The notes beneath the pieces are model-generated. The model was not told the DNA's origin and searched no databases. It saw nothing but the letters and a program-made list of their open reading frames with translations. Of a stretch of DNA of 12,491 nt, positions 1 to 7,717 are shown one piece after another. Position numbers and translations under genes: made by a program. The DNA comes from Prevotellaceae bacterium. Lineage in GTDB: Bacteria > Bacteroidota > Bacteroidia > Bacteroidales > UBA932. How positions within the stretch are numbered: the stretch's first letter is position 1; each line of letters opens with the position of its first letter. The stretch covers positions 1 to 12,491 of the forward strand of contig JAIRKX010000029.1 in the NCBI GenBank assembly GCA_031259805.1. The letters run 5' to 3'.

Positions 1-432
1 GGTATACTAATAATAGTGTGATTATAAAAATATTGCATCCTTATATTATTATTTAATTTATAACTTTGATATGTATCCATATTTTTGACAATTGTTTTAT
101 TTATAATTGATAACAAAAATTGAAATGCTAATACGACAAAATTTTATTAATCATAACTTACTGCTATACAAATATGTTATTCGTTGCAACAAAGCCATGG
201 TTAGTTGTTAATGGTTAGTTGAAAACATCATACTTATGGGACGTGTTCAAAATAGCGAATATCGGAACTGTAATATGCTACATTGAGGTCATTCATCCTT
301 CGCTTATCCTATGCTTATCCTATACTCATCCTATACTCATGCCGGAATCGGCTTTTTCTGTTCAATATTTCTACTATCCACCCTCATACCTCATACTTCA
401 TACTTCATACTTCATACTTCATACTTCATACT
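1..432. other. AT-rich gene-free region with short repeats
   Basis: I see no convincing gene here. The first 190 bases are very AT-rich. Two sequences matching the Bacteroidota -7 box TAnnTTTG occur on the plus strand (61-68 and 80-87), but neither has a well spaced TTTG upstream nor a gene downstream. GGTTAGTTG occurs twice 14 bp apart (199-207 and 213-221). A small hairpin GCCG-GAAT-CGGC followed by five T (341-357) could be a weak plus-strand terminator. The right part holds the 11-bp and 7-bp arrays listed separately. Long open frames across these arrays exist only because the repeats lack stop codons on the plus strand. Confidence 0.6.
302..341 (-). repeat. 11-bp tandem repeat, about 3.6 copies
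   Basis: Read on the minus strand the block is ATGAGTATAGG twice, then ATAAGCATAGG, then a partial ATAAGC. Each unit carries TGA or TAA plus TAG on that strand. It lies about 90 bp beyond the stop of the 185-aa gene, in the same orientation as that gene and its 7-bp array. Confidence 0.8.
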
Positions 433-446
433 TCATACTTCATACT
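384..446 (-). repeat. 7-bp tandem array, nine copies of GTATGAA (minus strand)
   Basis: On the plus strand the unit is TCATACT in an unbroken 7-bp period from 391 to 446 (eight copies), preceded by one copy with a single mismatch (384-390). On the minus strand every unit GTATGAA carries TGA. Because 7 is not a multiple of 3, successive copies close all three minus-strand frames. The array overlaps the end of the 185-aa gene and provides its stop codon (433-435). Confidence 0.95.
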
Positions 447-990
447 GTTCTTCTGTTACATTGCCCGGTAAATCCGACGCGATGATTACGATTTTATCGC
501 CTTCCGTATTTTCGTTGTTTACCGTAGCCGTATAGATCCATAAATCGCCGGCGCTGTTCACCGCATCGCCTTCCTCGACCGGCGAGCCATCGGCATTGCT
601 GATTTGCACGTGCACCGACTTCACTGCAAAATCGTCGGTAACGATAATGCGTATCTCATCGCCTGCTACGCCTGCATATGCCGACAAATCAACGGTATCA
701 ATATCCGGAGCGTTGAAAAAATCGGCTACGGCCACATTCAGGGGGAGCCTTCCTTTTTTGGCCGCCTTTTTGTAAAGTTCCGCCGTTTCGTCGGCAACTA
801 TAGCCGTTTTTGCGTAAATCACCGCTTTTTGAAACCGTTTACGATGTTGAATCTGTTTCTCCGAGGCCGGCTTCGATTGCTCGGGGACTTTTGAAACGAT
901 GGTTTTCCCATCTCTCTGGCGAAATACTAATAAATCGCCTACTTTTCTACTTAATCCGTGGGTAATTACGTTGTTTTTGGATTGTGCCAT
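433..990 (-). CDS. Conserved hypothetical protein, 185 aa (Bacteroidota family)
   Basis: The function is unknown. The N-terminal part (about 1-95) is basic and soluble, with THGLSRKVGDLLVFRQRDGK near residues 10-29 and FQKAVIYAKTAI near 53-64. The C-terminal part (about 96-180) alternates short beta-like stretches (DEIRIIVTDDFAVKSVHVQI, DKIVIIASD) with acidic loops, suggesting a small beta-sandwich. I see no signal peptide or membrane segment. The layout resembles uncharacterised Bacteroidota proteins that share the KVGDLLVFRQR and VAVADFFNAPDID stretches; this is from memory, not a search. The start is ATG at 988-990 with no Shine-Dalgarno sequence, as is normal for the phylum. The last residues YEV and the TGA stop fall inside the 7-bp array, so the C-terminus may have been reshaped by the repeat. 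No consensus promoter lies directly upstream; transcription may come through the hairpin at 1053-1085. Confidence 0.85.
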   Translation of the reverse strand: MAQSKNNVITHGLSRKVGDLLVFRQRDGKTIVSKVPEQSKPASEKQIQHRKRFQKAVIYAKTAIVADETAELYKKAAKKGRLPLNVAVADFFNAPDIDTVDLSAYAGVAGDEIRIIVTDDFAVKSVHVQISNADGSPVEEGDAVNSAGDLWIYTATVNNENTEGDKIVIIASDLPGNVTEEQYEV

Positions 991-1052
991 AATAATACTG
1001 TTTTGAAATGATTTTTATTTTTTTTTAAATGATTGGTATGTATAAAATGCAA

Positions 1053-1085
1053 AAGCAGGAAAAAGAGCACTCTTTTTTCCTGCTT
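1053..1085 (-). terminator. Long hairpin, probable terminator or attenuator
   Basis: The arms AAGCAGGAAAAAGAG (1053-1067) and CTCTTTTTTCCTGCTT (1070-1085) are complementary over about 15 bp with one bulge. On the minus strand the hairpin is followed by TTTGCATTTT, a broken U tract. It separates the candidate RNA from the 185-aa gene 60 bp downstream, so it would end the RNA or attenuate read-through into that gene. Confidence 0.65.
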
Positions 1086-1167
1086 CTGAAAAGTCTGTTT
1101 GTTGCGTGTTACGAAAAAATGTATTACCTTGAACGCGTGCGCGCGTTATTGTAAAATAGGTGTCGCG

Positions 1168-1211
<44 letters not shown>

Positions 1212-1376
1212 AACCATGCGGGTTTCCGGAGGTGTTAAACGCTGGCGGCACAATGCGGTGCAGAGGCTCCTTCGAGAAACCCCGTCGTTCGCTGGTTTCA
1301 GCGCTTATTGGAAAATATTTCCGGTTAGCAGGCATATTATTTCGAGTTGTTTTAGTTTACATCTATAATAATGCCG

Positions 1377-1408
1377 CAAAGGTATAACATTTTTTTTGAA
1401 TGGACAAA
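1377..1408 (-). promoter_or_regulatory. Consensus Bacteroidota promoter for the 1045-1370 unit
   Basis: On the minus strand TTTG (1405-1408) is followed after 20 nt by TACCTTTG (1377-1384), an exact match to the TTTG / TAnnTTTG pattern at the expected spacing. It points leftward toward the candidate RNA. The predicted transcription start is near 1370. Confidence 0.75.
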
Positions 1409-1471
1409 ATTTTTTTATCTCAGTTGCAGGGCTGACGCATCAAAATTTATTTGGAAATCACTACTGTCCGG

Positions 1472-1508
1472 TAAAAAAAGAGAGCGGTCAAGGCATAGTT
1501 AACCGCTC
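1472..1508 (-). terminator. Intrinsic terminator of the PBP gene
   Basis: On the minus strand the stem GAGCGGT (1502-1508) / ACCGCTC (1482-1488) with a 13-nt loop is followed by TCTTTTTTT. It lies about 35 bp beyond the PBP stop codon. Confidence 0.8.
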
Positions 1509-1543
1509 AATGCTTATCTTTGTAGTCACAACAAAAACATCCG

Positions 1544-3919
1544 TTAAAAGAAATCATCGTTTCCTGTTGCATACAGTTCTCCGTCCTCGTCGCCGCCGGT
1601 ACAAGAGTAAGCTTCAGGAACGCCGGGCGGCACATCGAACAAATCAGTCGTCTGGACATTTAGTCGCGAGTCGGCCAGCACTTTTTTCATAAAGAGTCCC
1701 CAAATGGGCAATGCCATATTGCCGCCGCCGCCTAAGGCCAGACTCTCGAAATGCACTTCGGGGCTTTCGCACCCGACCCACACGCCGGCGGTAAGGCGGG
1801 GCATGTAGCCGATAAACCAGCCGTCGGACTGGTCATTGGTCGTTCCCGTTTTACCGGCCACCTGTCCTTCGGGGATATAGCGGGTACGCAGGCGGCGAGC
1901 AGTACCTTCATTCACGACGCCCTGCATCAGGTTCACCGTACGGTAGGCCGCCGCCTTGCTGATGGCTTCGCGTTTATGGGAAATGAACGTCGTCAGGATA
2001 TTATCATCCTTATCTTTGATATTCATTACAAAGAACGGCTCGATAAACATCCCCTGACTGGGAAACGTATTGTAAGCGCCGACCATTTCGTAGAGCGAAA
2101 TATCGCACGAGCCGAGACACAGCGACGGCACAGGCAATAAGTCGCTTTGTACGCCCATTTTATGCAACATACTAATCAATGCCTCCGGCCCGAACTGCTT
2201 CATCAGGTAAGCCGAAATATTATTACTGCTATTGGTCAGTCCCCATTTGAGCGTAACCATTTTACCGATCCATTCCTCCCGTTCGGTTGTACGTGGCGCC
2301 CATGTCGTATCGCCGACGATGAATGTTTGCTGCACATTGAGTACGCGGTCGCACGGCGATCGGCCCTCCTGCATGGCCAGCGTATAGAGGAACGGCTTAA
2401 TCGTCGACCCGACCTGCCGGCGCGATTGCCGGACGTTGTCATACTTAAAATAGAAATAATTAGGGCCGCCTACGTAGGCGCGTACAAAGCCGGTATGCGG
2501 CTCAATAGCCATGACCGACGCGCGCAGTACGGCTTTATAGTATAAAATGGAATCGAGCGGCGACATCAGCGTATCGACATTTCCACGTTGCCACGAGAAC
2601 ACCGTCATCCGCACCGGCCTTTTGAACGCCGCCTCGATAGCCTTCTCGGACTCGTTCTGCTGCTTCATCACCCGATAGCGCTCGCTGGAGACCATCGCCT
2701 GCCGGATGGTTTGTTCGTTCAGTTTATGGCTTCGCCCATTCGGGAACGGAAAATACTGCCGGCGCTTCAGTTCGGCATCGAAAGCCGGCTGTAAGTCATT
2801 TTTCAGATGCTCGACGACCGCCTCCTCAGCATAACGCTGTATCCGCGAATCGATGGTCGTGTAAATCTTCAACCCGTCGCGATCGAGGTCGTAGCGCGTA
2901 CCGTCGGGCTTGAGGTTCTTGTTGAGCCAGCCGTAGAACGGGTCTGATGCCCATGTCGCAGAGTCGCGCTGGTAGGCGGCATAGTTATCGCGATAGCGGA
3001 CGAGTTTCGGCTGAGGCATACTCATAATCCGGCGTAGCATATCGCGGAAATACGGCGCTTGCCCCGCCAGATGGTCTTGCATCTGGTAAGTCAACGTAAT
3101 CGGAAGCTGCTTGAGCGAATCGCTCACCAACTGCGTGATGAAGTCGTATTTAGCCATTTGTGAAAGCACATGATTACGGCGGGCTACCGCACGCTCGTAA
3201 TTACGGATGGGGCTGTACATCGTCGGCGCATTCACCAGCCCGACCAGCATCGCGGCCTCTTCGGTCGTCAGCTGCGACGGGTGTTTCCCGAAATACGTCG
3301 ATGCCGCCGCCCGAATTCCATACGCATTACTGCCGTAGAACACCGTATTAAAGTACATTGCAATAATCTCATCTTTGGTATAGTTACGCTCCAGTTTGAC
3401 GGCCGTAATCCACTCCGCCGGCTTTTGCCACAGCGCCCGCCTAAACTTATTGGTTGCACGTTCCGAAAAGAGATTCAGCGCCAGCTGTTGCGAAATGGTG
3501 CTGCCTCCGCCCGAGCGCCTATCGCCGCCGAGAATCGTTTTGACCACTACGCGCCCAAGGCTGTAAAAATCAATCCCCGAATGGCCGTAAAAGCGGATGT
3601 CTTCCGTCGCAATCAGGGCGTTTACCAAATCGGGCGAAAGCTCGTCGTAGGCCACATACGATCGGTTTTCGACATGGAATGTACCCAGCACAATATGCTT
3701 GCCCGACTTGTCCTTGTCGTCGGCAAAAATCTGCGTAGCAAGATTGCTTTTCGGGTTCTCCAGTTCCTCGAACGAGGGAATATGGCCAAACAGTCCGACG
3801 GTCGTAAAAAGCAAGATAACCGCTCCCAGCCCGGTAGCCACTAATATCCAAAACCATCGAATGCCTGTTTTTATATGTGATTTAGCAGGATGTTTCTTCC
3901 CCTTTTTTACCTTCGTCAT
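1544..3919 (-). CDS. Bifunctional class A penicillin-binding protein (PBP1A type)
   Basis: It polymerises lipid II into glycan strands and cross-links the stem peptides in the periplasm. From ATG at 3917-3919 it has 791 residues. A basic cytoplasmic tail (1-20) precedes one membrane anchor (about 22-45). The GT51 glycosyltransferase domain carries the catalytic Glu106 in TEDIRFYGHSG, GGSTISQQ at 138-145, and AVKLERNYTKDEIIAMYFN near 173-191. The transpeptidase domain has S505-T-I-K508 (acyl-enzyme serine), S564-S-N566 and K690-T-G692. The length is normal for the family, and all catalytic motifs are intact. An upstream in-frame TTG at 3946 is rejected because it lies inside the -7 box. The gene is divergent from topA, stands alone, and ends at its own terminator. 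Confidence 0.96.
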   Translation of the reverse strand: MTKVKKGKKHPAKSHIKTGIRWFWILVATGLGAVILLFTTVGLFGHIPSFEELENPKSNLATQIFADDKDKSGKHIVLGTFHVENRSYVAYDELSPDLVNALIATEDIRFYGHSGIDFYSLGRVVVKTILGGDRRSGGGSTISQQLALNLFSERATNKFRRALWQKPAEWITAVKLERNYTKDEIIAMYFNTVFYGSNAYGIRAAASTYFGKHPSQLTTEEAAMLVGLVNAPTMYSPIRNYERAVARRNHVLSQMAKYDFITQLVSDSLKQLPITLTYQMQDHLAGQAPYFRDMLRRIMSMPQPKLVRYRDNYAAYQRDSATWASDPFYGWLNKNLKPDGTRYDLDRDGLKIYTTIDSRIQRYAEEAVVEHLKNDLQPAFDAELKRRQYFPFPNGRSHKLNEQTIRQAMVSSERYRVMKQQNESEKAIEAAFKRPVRMTVFSWQRGNVDTLMSPLDSILYYKAVLRASVMAIEPHTGFVRAYVGGPNYFYFKYDNVRQSRRQVGSTIKPFLYTLAMQEGRSPCDRVLNVQQTFIVGDTTWAPRTTEREEWIGKMVTLKWGLTNSSNNISAYLMKQFGPEALISMLHKMGVQSDLLPVPSLCLGSCDISLYEMVGAYNTFPSQGMFIEPFFVMNIKDKDDNILTTFISHKREAISKAAAYRTVNLMQGVVNEGTARRLRTRYIPEGQVAGKTGTTNDQSDGWFIGYMPRLTAGVWVGCESPEVHFESLALGGGGNMALPIWGLFMKKVLADSRLNVQTTDLFDVPPGVPEAYSCTGGDEDGELYATGNDDFF

Positions 3920-3943
3920 GTGTATTCTTTTCTTTAAGAAATG

Positions 3944-3951
3944 CAAAAATA
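3944..3951 (-). promoter_or_regulatory. -7 box for the PBP gene
   Basis: On the minus strand the sequence is TATTTTTG, matching TAnnTTTG, 25 bp before the ATG at 3919. No TTTG is found at the expected upstream distance, so the -33 element is weak or absent. The box overlaps the in-frame TTG at 3944-3946, which therefore cannot be the translated start. Confidence 0.5.
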
Positions 3952-3961
3952 ATATAAAAAA

Positions 3962-3994
3962 TTTGGATTATACCCCATTTTATCATTTACTTTG
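3962..3994 (+). promoter_or_regulatory. Promoter of topA
   Basis: TTTG (3962-3965) is followed after 21 nt by TTACTTTG (3987-3994), a 7 of 8 match to TAnnTTTG. The predicted transcription start is near 4000, leaving a leader of about 34 nt before the ATG at 4034. The two divergent promoters of topA and the PBP gene share about 50 bp. Confidence 0.55.
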
Positions 3995-4033
3995 CAAAAA
4001 AATCGTAACACACTAAAAATAGTAAAACGAAGT

Positions 4034-6376
4034 ATGCAAGATAATTTAATTATTGTAGAATCGCCGGCAAAAGCCAAAACCATTGAGAAATTCTTAGGCG
4101 AGGGCTATCTCGTAAAATCCTGTTTTGGGCATATTCGGGACCTGTCGAAGAAAGATCAGCTGGGCGTCGATATTTCCAATCATTTTCAACCCGATTACGA
4201 AGTGCCGCCCGACAAGAAAAAAGTCGTAGCCGAATTAAAAAGTTTGGCATCCAAAGTCAAGCAGGTCTGGCTTGCGTCCGACGAAGACCGCGAAGGGGAA
4301 GCCATTGCATGGCATTTGATGGAAGTGCTGAAATTAGATCCGGACACAACCAAACGCATCGTTTTTCACGAAATCACGAAAAACGCCATCCTGCACGCCA
4401 TCGAAAACCCCCGCCGCGTGGATATGAATCTGGTCGATGCCCAACAAGCGCGGCGCGTGCTCGACCGGCTCGTGGGGTTTGAAGTATCGCCGGTACTGTG
4501 GAGAAAAGTACAGGGACGGCAGGGTGGGCTGTCGGCCGGACGGGTGCAGTCGGTAGCCGTTCGTCTAATTGTCGAACGCGAACGCGAGGTACTCCATTTC
4601 AAAAGCGTCCCCTTCTTTAAAGTGAACGGGCTTTTTGAACCGGTTGACGGTGCGGCCGCGTTCATGCTAAAAGCCGATCTGTCCGAAAAATTGGCCGACG
4701 AAGCCGCCGCCCTACAGTTTATGGAAAAATGCAAAACGGCCGCTTACAGCATTACGGGCATCGAAAAAAAACCAACCAAAAAAACGCCCGCCCCGCCGTT
4801 TATCACCTCGACGCTGCAACAGGAAGCCTCACGCAAATTCGGATTCTCGGTGAGCCAAACCATGACCATCGCCCAGCGGCTGTACGAAGCGGGGCTTATC
4901 ACCTATATGCGTACCGACTCCACCAACCTGTCGGACTTGGCATTGAAAAGCGCCAGCGAAACCATTGAAAAATTGTTTGGAAAAGAATACGCCAAAACGC
5001 GCCAGTTTACCACCAAATCCAAAGGCGCGCAAGAAGCGCACGAAGCCATTCGCCCGTCCTACATGGAAAATAAGTCCATAGAAGGTACCGCACAGGAACA
5101 CAAACTCTATGATTTAATATGGAAACGTACGATTGCCTCGCAGATGGCTGACGCGCAACTTGAAAAAACGATCGTAACCATCCGTGTGTCCACCGCGCCA
5201 CAAACGTTTATTGCGACCGGCGAAATCATTCTCTTCGATGGATTTTTGAAAGTCTACACGAGCAGCGACGATGACGAATCGGAAGAAAAAGCCGACAGTG
5301 GACTGCTGCCGCCGCTGCAACAAAATCAGGCGTTGAATGCTCGCGAAATCACCGCTACCGAACGATTCTCACAACGCCCGCCGCGCTACACCGAAGCCAG
5401 TTTAGTCAAACGGCTTGAAGAATTAGGCATCGGACGACCGTCGACCTATGCCCCGACCATCTCTACCATCATCCAGCGCGGCTATGTAACGAAAGAAGAT
5501 CGCCCCGGCACGCCACGTCCCTACTTACAGCTATTGTTACAAAAACAAACCATCACCAAAAAAACACTGACCGAAATAACCGGAGCTGAAAAAGCCAAAC
5601 TCTTCCCAAGCGATATCGGAATAGTGGTTAATGATTTTTTGAACGAAAATTTTAACGACATCGTCGATTACAGTTTTACGGCCAATGTCGAAGAGGAGTT
5701 CGACTCCATTGCCGAAGGAAAATTACAATGGAATAAAATGATTGGCAAATTCTATACACCGTTTCACGAAAATGTGGACAAAACGCTCCGCGATAGCCGT
5801 CCGGCCAACGCCGAACGACGCTTGGGCGACGACCCGAAGACCGGCAAACCGGTATTTGCCCGCATCGGCCGCTATGGGCCGCTGGTGCAATTAGGCAACA
5901 CCGACGACGAGAAAAAGCAGTTTGCTCCCCTGCAAAAAGGCCAGTTGATAGAAAGCATTACGTTGAAAGAAGCCCTGCAATTATTTGCCCTGCCGCGCAC
6001 TCTCGGATTGTACGAAGGCAATGAAATCACAACATCGACCGGACGTTTTGGCCCCTATGTCCGTTTCGGTTCCGGTTTTGCATCGCTCAAAAAGAACGAC
6101 AACCCTTACACCATCACGCTTGAACGCGCCATCGAACTGATTGAAGAAAAGCGCCGGCGAGAAAAGGAAAAATACATCAAAACCTTTGAGCAGGACGACA
6201 TACAAGTGCTGAACGGCCGCTTTGGGCCATACATAGCGCACGCCGGACGCAACTACAAAATCCCGAAAGACGTCGACCCGGCAGCCCTCACATTAGAAGC
6301 ATGCCTGTCCATCATCGAATCGCAAAAGGACAAAGAACCCACGAAACGCACAAAGCGCGTAAAGCGTAAAGCGTAA
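4034..6376 (+). CDS. topA: DNA topoisomerase I (type IA)
   Basis: It relaxes negative supercoils by cutting and rejoining one DNA strand through a phosphotyrosine. From ATG at 4034 it has 780 residues. The TOPRIM domain has E9 in VESPAKAK and the acidic pair D83/D85 in SDEDREGE. The catalytic tyrosine is Y291 in ITYMRTDS. GIGRPSTYAPTIS (465-477) is the conserved central-domain motif. The C-terminus has three GRFGPY-type modules (about 612-620, 670-678, 728-736) and a basic tail KRTKRVKRKA. There are only three cysteines (30, 233, 757), so zinc ribbons are absent. This layout is known in Bacteroidota and other phyla. An upstream in-frame TTG at 3992 lies inside the promoter and is rejected. 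The arginase-like gene starts 13 bp after the stop, so the two are probably cotranscribed. Confidence 0.97.
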   Translation: MQDNLIIVESPAKAKTIEKFLGEGYLVKSCFGHIRDLSKKDQLGVDISNHFQPDYEVPPDKKKVVAELKSLASKVKQVWLASDEDREGEAIAWHLMEVLKLDPDTTKRIVFHEITKNAILHAIENPRRVDMNLVDAQQARRVLDRLVGFEVSPVLWRKVQGRQGGLSAGRVQSVAVRLIVEREREVLHFKSVPFFKVNGLFEPVDGAAAFMLKADLSEKLADEAAALQFMEKCKTAAYSITGIEKKPTKKTPAPPFITSTLQQEASRKFGFSVSQTMTIAQRLYEAGLITYMRTDSTNLSDLALKSASETIEKLFGKEYAKTRQFTTKSKGAQEAHEAIRPSYMENKSIEGTAQEHKLYDLIWKRTIASQMADAQLEKTIVTIRVSTAPQTFIATGEIILFDGFLKVYTSSDDDESEEKADSGLLPPLQQNQALNAREITATERFSQRPPRYTEASLVKRLEELGIGRPSTYAPTISTIIQRGYVTKEDRPGTPRPYLQLLLQKQTITKKTLTEITGAEKAKLFPSDIGIVVNDFLNENFNDIVDYSFTANVEEEFDSIAEGKLQWNKMIGKFYTPFHENVDKTLRDSRPANAERRLGDDPKTGKPVFARIGRYGPLVQLGNTDDEKKQFAPLQKGQLIESITLKEALQLFALPRTLGLYEGNEITTSTGRFGPYVRFGSGFASLKKNDNPYTITLERAIELIEEKRRREKEKYIKTFEQDDIQVLNGRFGPYIAHAGRNYKIPKDVDPAALTLEACLSIIESQKDKEPTKRTKRVKRKA

Positions 6377-6389
6377 CATATTACGCACC

Positions 6390-7364
6390 ATGCGGTACAC
6401 CATCCACGATATAGAGAATGCGCAGCTGACGGCCGGCTATCCACCGGCGATGGCGGTGATTATTGGCACGAGGGCGCACCGTCCGATTGTCGAGGCGCTG
6501 AAGTCGCTACATGCGCATCAATGCGACACGCCTGTTTTATATACGGAATGCAACGTCGACGCCGCCCCTGCATTAATCGACGAGTGCATCCGCAAAAACA
6601 CGGTCGCGGTCAGTATCGGCGATGTGCCGTACACGCCTGCCGACCGACCGTTTTCCGCCGCCATCATTACACCTTCGTCCGATGCCGGGCAAGAGGAACT
6701 GTACCGTCCCGTGTGGACACATCCGCAATTGGATTCATTGTCGGTCATCGGTTTTCAAACCTATCTTTCGTCGCCCGACAGCTTGACGTGGCTGTACGAC
6801 CGTTTCTACGAAACGCTACGATTGGGCGCTTTCCGCGATAATCCCGCTCTGGCCGAACCCTTGCTACGCGAGTCGACACATGTGTTTTTCAACCTCCGCG
6901 CCGTACGCGCCGCCGATGCACCCGACACCGAACGACCAGCGCCCAACGGCCTGTATGCCGAAGAAATATGCCAGCTGGCAGCCTTCGCCGGACGCGTCCC
7001 GAAATTAGCCTCCTTCCATCTTGCCGGTTTTGTTCCCTGCCTCGATCCGCAGTCGTTGACTGCGCAAACAGCCGCGCACGTGCTCTGGCATCTGCTCGAA
7101 GGGGTTGCCGTACGCATCCGGTTAGATATGTCCGACAAATCGGAAGAACACCTCGAACGCATGATTGTAGAGATGGACGACAACGGACAGGCATTGGAGT
7201 TCCTGCACGACACTATCACCGACCACTGGTGGCTGCAAATCCCCCTCACCGACGGACGTTGCCGCTACATTGCCTGCCTCCACGAAGATTACCTCCGCGC
7301 CTGCCGCCGTGAAGCGCCGGTACGCTGGCTGCTGTATTTTCAGAAATTTAATAAAGGTGTATGA
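6390..7364 (+). CDS. Arginase/formiminoglutamase-family protein, probably without the metal site
   Basis: It has 324 residues starting at ATG 6390, 13 bp after topA. The C-terminal half follows the Bacteroidota branch of the arginase (ureohydrolase) family: IGFQTYLSSPDSL (120-132), LRLGAFRDNPALAEPLLRES (143-162), AAHVLWHLLEGV (228-239), DHWWLQIP (278-285) and DYLRACRREAP (300-310). The family metal motifs are lost. Where arginases have SFDxDxxDP this protein reads VFFNLRAVRAADAP (165-178). No GGDH or DxHxD motif is visible in the N-terminal half; IGDVPYT (76-82) and ITPSSDAG (93-100) may be the degraded counterparts. I infer a non-catalytic or repurposed relative. The family call rests on remembered patterns. 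The stop codon sits in GTATGAA, the same heptamer that is tandemly repeated after the 185-aa gene. Confidence 0.75.
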   Translation: MRYTIHDIENAQLTAGYPPAMAVIIGTRAHRPIVEALKSLHAHQCDTPVLYTECNVDAAPALIDECIRKNTVAVSIGDVPYTPADRPFSAAIITPSSDAGQEELYRPVWTHPQLDSLSVIGFQTYLSSPDSLTWLYDRFYETLRLGAFRDNPALAEPLLRESTHVFFNLRAVRAADAPDTERPAPNGLYAEEICQLAAFAGRVPKLASFHLAGFVPCLDPQSLTAQTAAHVLWHLLEGVAVRIRLDMSDKSEEHLERMIVEMDDNGQALEFLHDTITDHWWLQIPLTDGRCRYIACLHEDYLRACRREAPVRWLLYFQKFNKGV

Positions 7365-7373
7365 AAAAAATCG

Positions 7374-7381
7374 TATCTTTG
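7374..7381 (+). promoter_or_regulatory. -7 box for tRNA-Pro
   Basis: TATCTTTG matches TAnnTTTG exactly and lies about 59 bp before the tRNA, just beyond the stop of the arginase-like gene. The -33 region is only AT-rich (TTTA at 7347-7350), so the assignment is moderate. Confidence 0.5.
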
Positions 7382-7439
7382 TTGCCCCAAAATAATAGGA
7401 CGCCATGCGTAGAACGGGAAAGTACCGGTAGAATAAACA

Positions 7440-7513
7440 CGGGGTGTAGCGCAGTTGGCTAGCGCAGATGCTTTGGGAGCATCAGGCCGCAGGTTCGAGT
7501 CCTGTCACCCCGA
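7440..7513 (+). tRNA. tRNA-Pro (anticodon UGG)
   Basis: The full cloverleaf can be drawn. Acceptor stem CGGGGTG/CACCCCG (7440-7446 / 7506-7512); D stem GCGC/GCGC; anticodon stem GATGC/GCATC with loop TTTGGGA, giving anticodon TGG at 7474-7476; 5-nt variable loop; T stem GCAGG/CCTGT with loop TTCGAGT; discriminator A at 7513. The CCA end is not encoded. It reads CCN proline codons. The fit is complete with one G-U pair in the T stem. Confidence 0.97.
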
Positions 7514-7524
7514 CTGGATTTAAA

Positions 7525-7575
7525 TGTATCTAATTTCCACCTAACATACAAATGAAAAAAAGGAAATTAGATACA
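7525..7575. repeat. Perfect 14-bp inverted repeat downstream of tRNA-Pro
   Basis: TGTATCTAATTTCC (7525-7538) is the exact reverse complement of GGAAATTAGATACA (7562-7575), with 23 nt between. It starts 12 bp after the tRNA, between the convergent tRNA and spmAB. No T tract follows on either strand, so it is not a classic intrinsic terminator. It may be a bidirectional processing or termination hairpin, or a protein-binding site. The rest of 7514-7717 holds no gene that I can see. Confidence 0.75.
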
Positions 7576-7717
7576 GTTAGATTCAATTAAATACAAAAGC
7601 CGAACTACGCAGCATTTTACCGTATTAGCCCCTTTTATCCCATGCTTCCGGCCAACTTCGTTTACAACTTAAACCGCTCCTTATTTCTTCTACTACTTTC
7701 TGCTTAAAGCAAACTTC

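Noticed and set aside
341..357. GCCG-GAAT-CGGC hairpin followed by T5 as a plus-strand terminator
   Set aside because: The stem has only 4 bp and no plus-strand gene precedes it.
219..535. Plus-strand frames with repeating SYFILHT peptides
   Set aside because: They exist only because the 7-bp array has no stop codons on that strand; they overlap the real 185-aa gene and show no start signal.
1440..1480. Stretch around ACTGTCCGGTAAAA resembling the end of some Bacteroidota insertion sequences
   Set aside because: No matching inverted end, target duplication or transposase remnant is visible in the window.
1515..1522. Plus-strand TATCTTTG matching the -7 box
   Set aside because: No TTTG at the right distance upstream, and downstream is only the antisense strand of the PBP gene; could be a chance match.
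3170..3844. Long plus-strand frame opposite the PBP gene
   Set aside because: Antisense shadow of a well supported GC-rich coding sequence; no family features.
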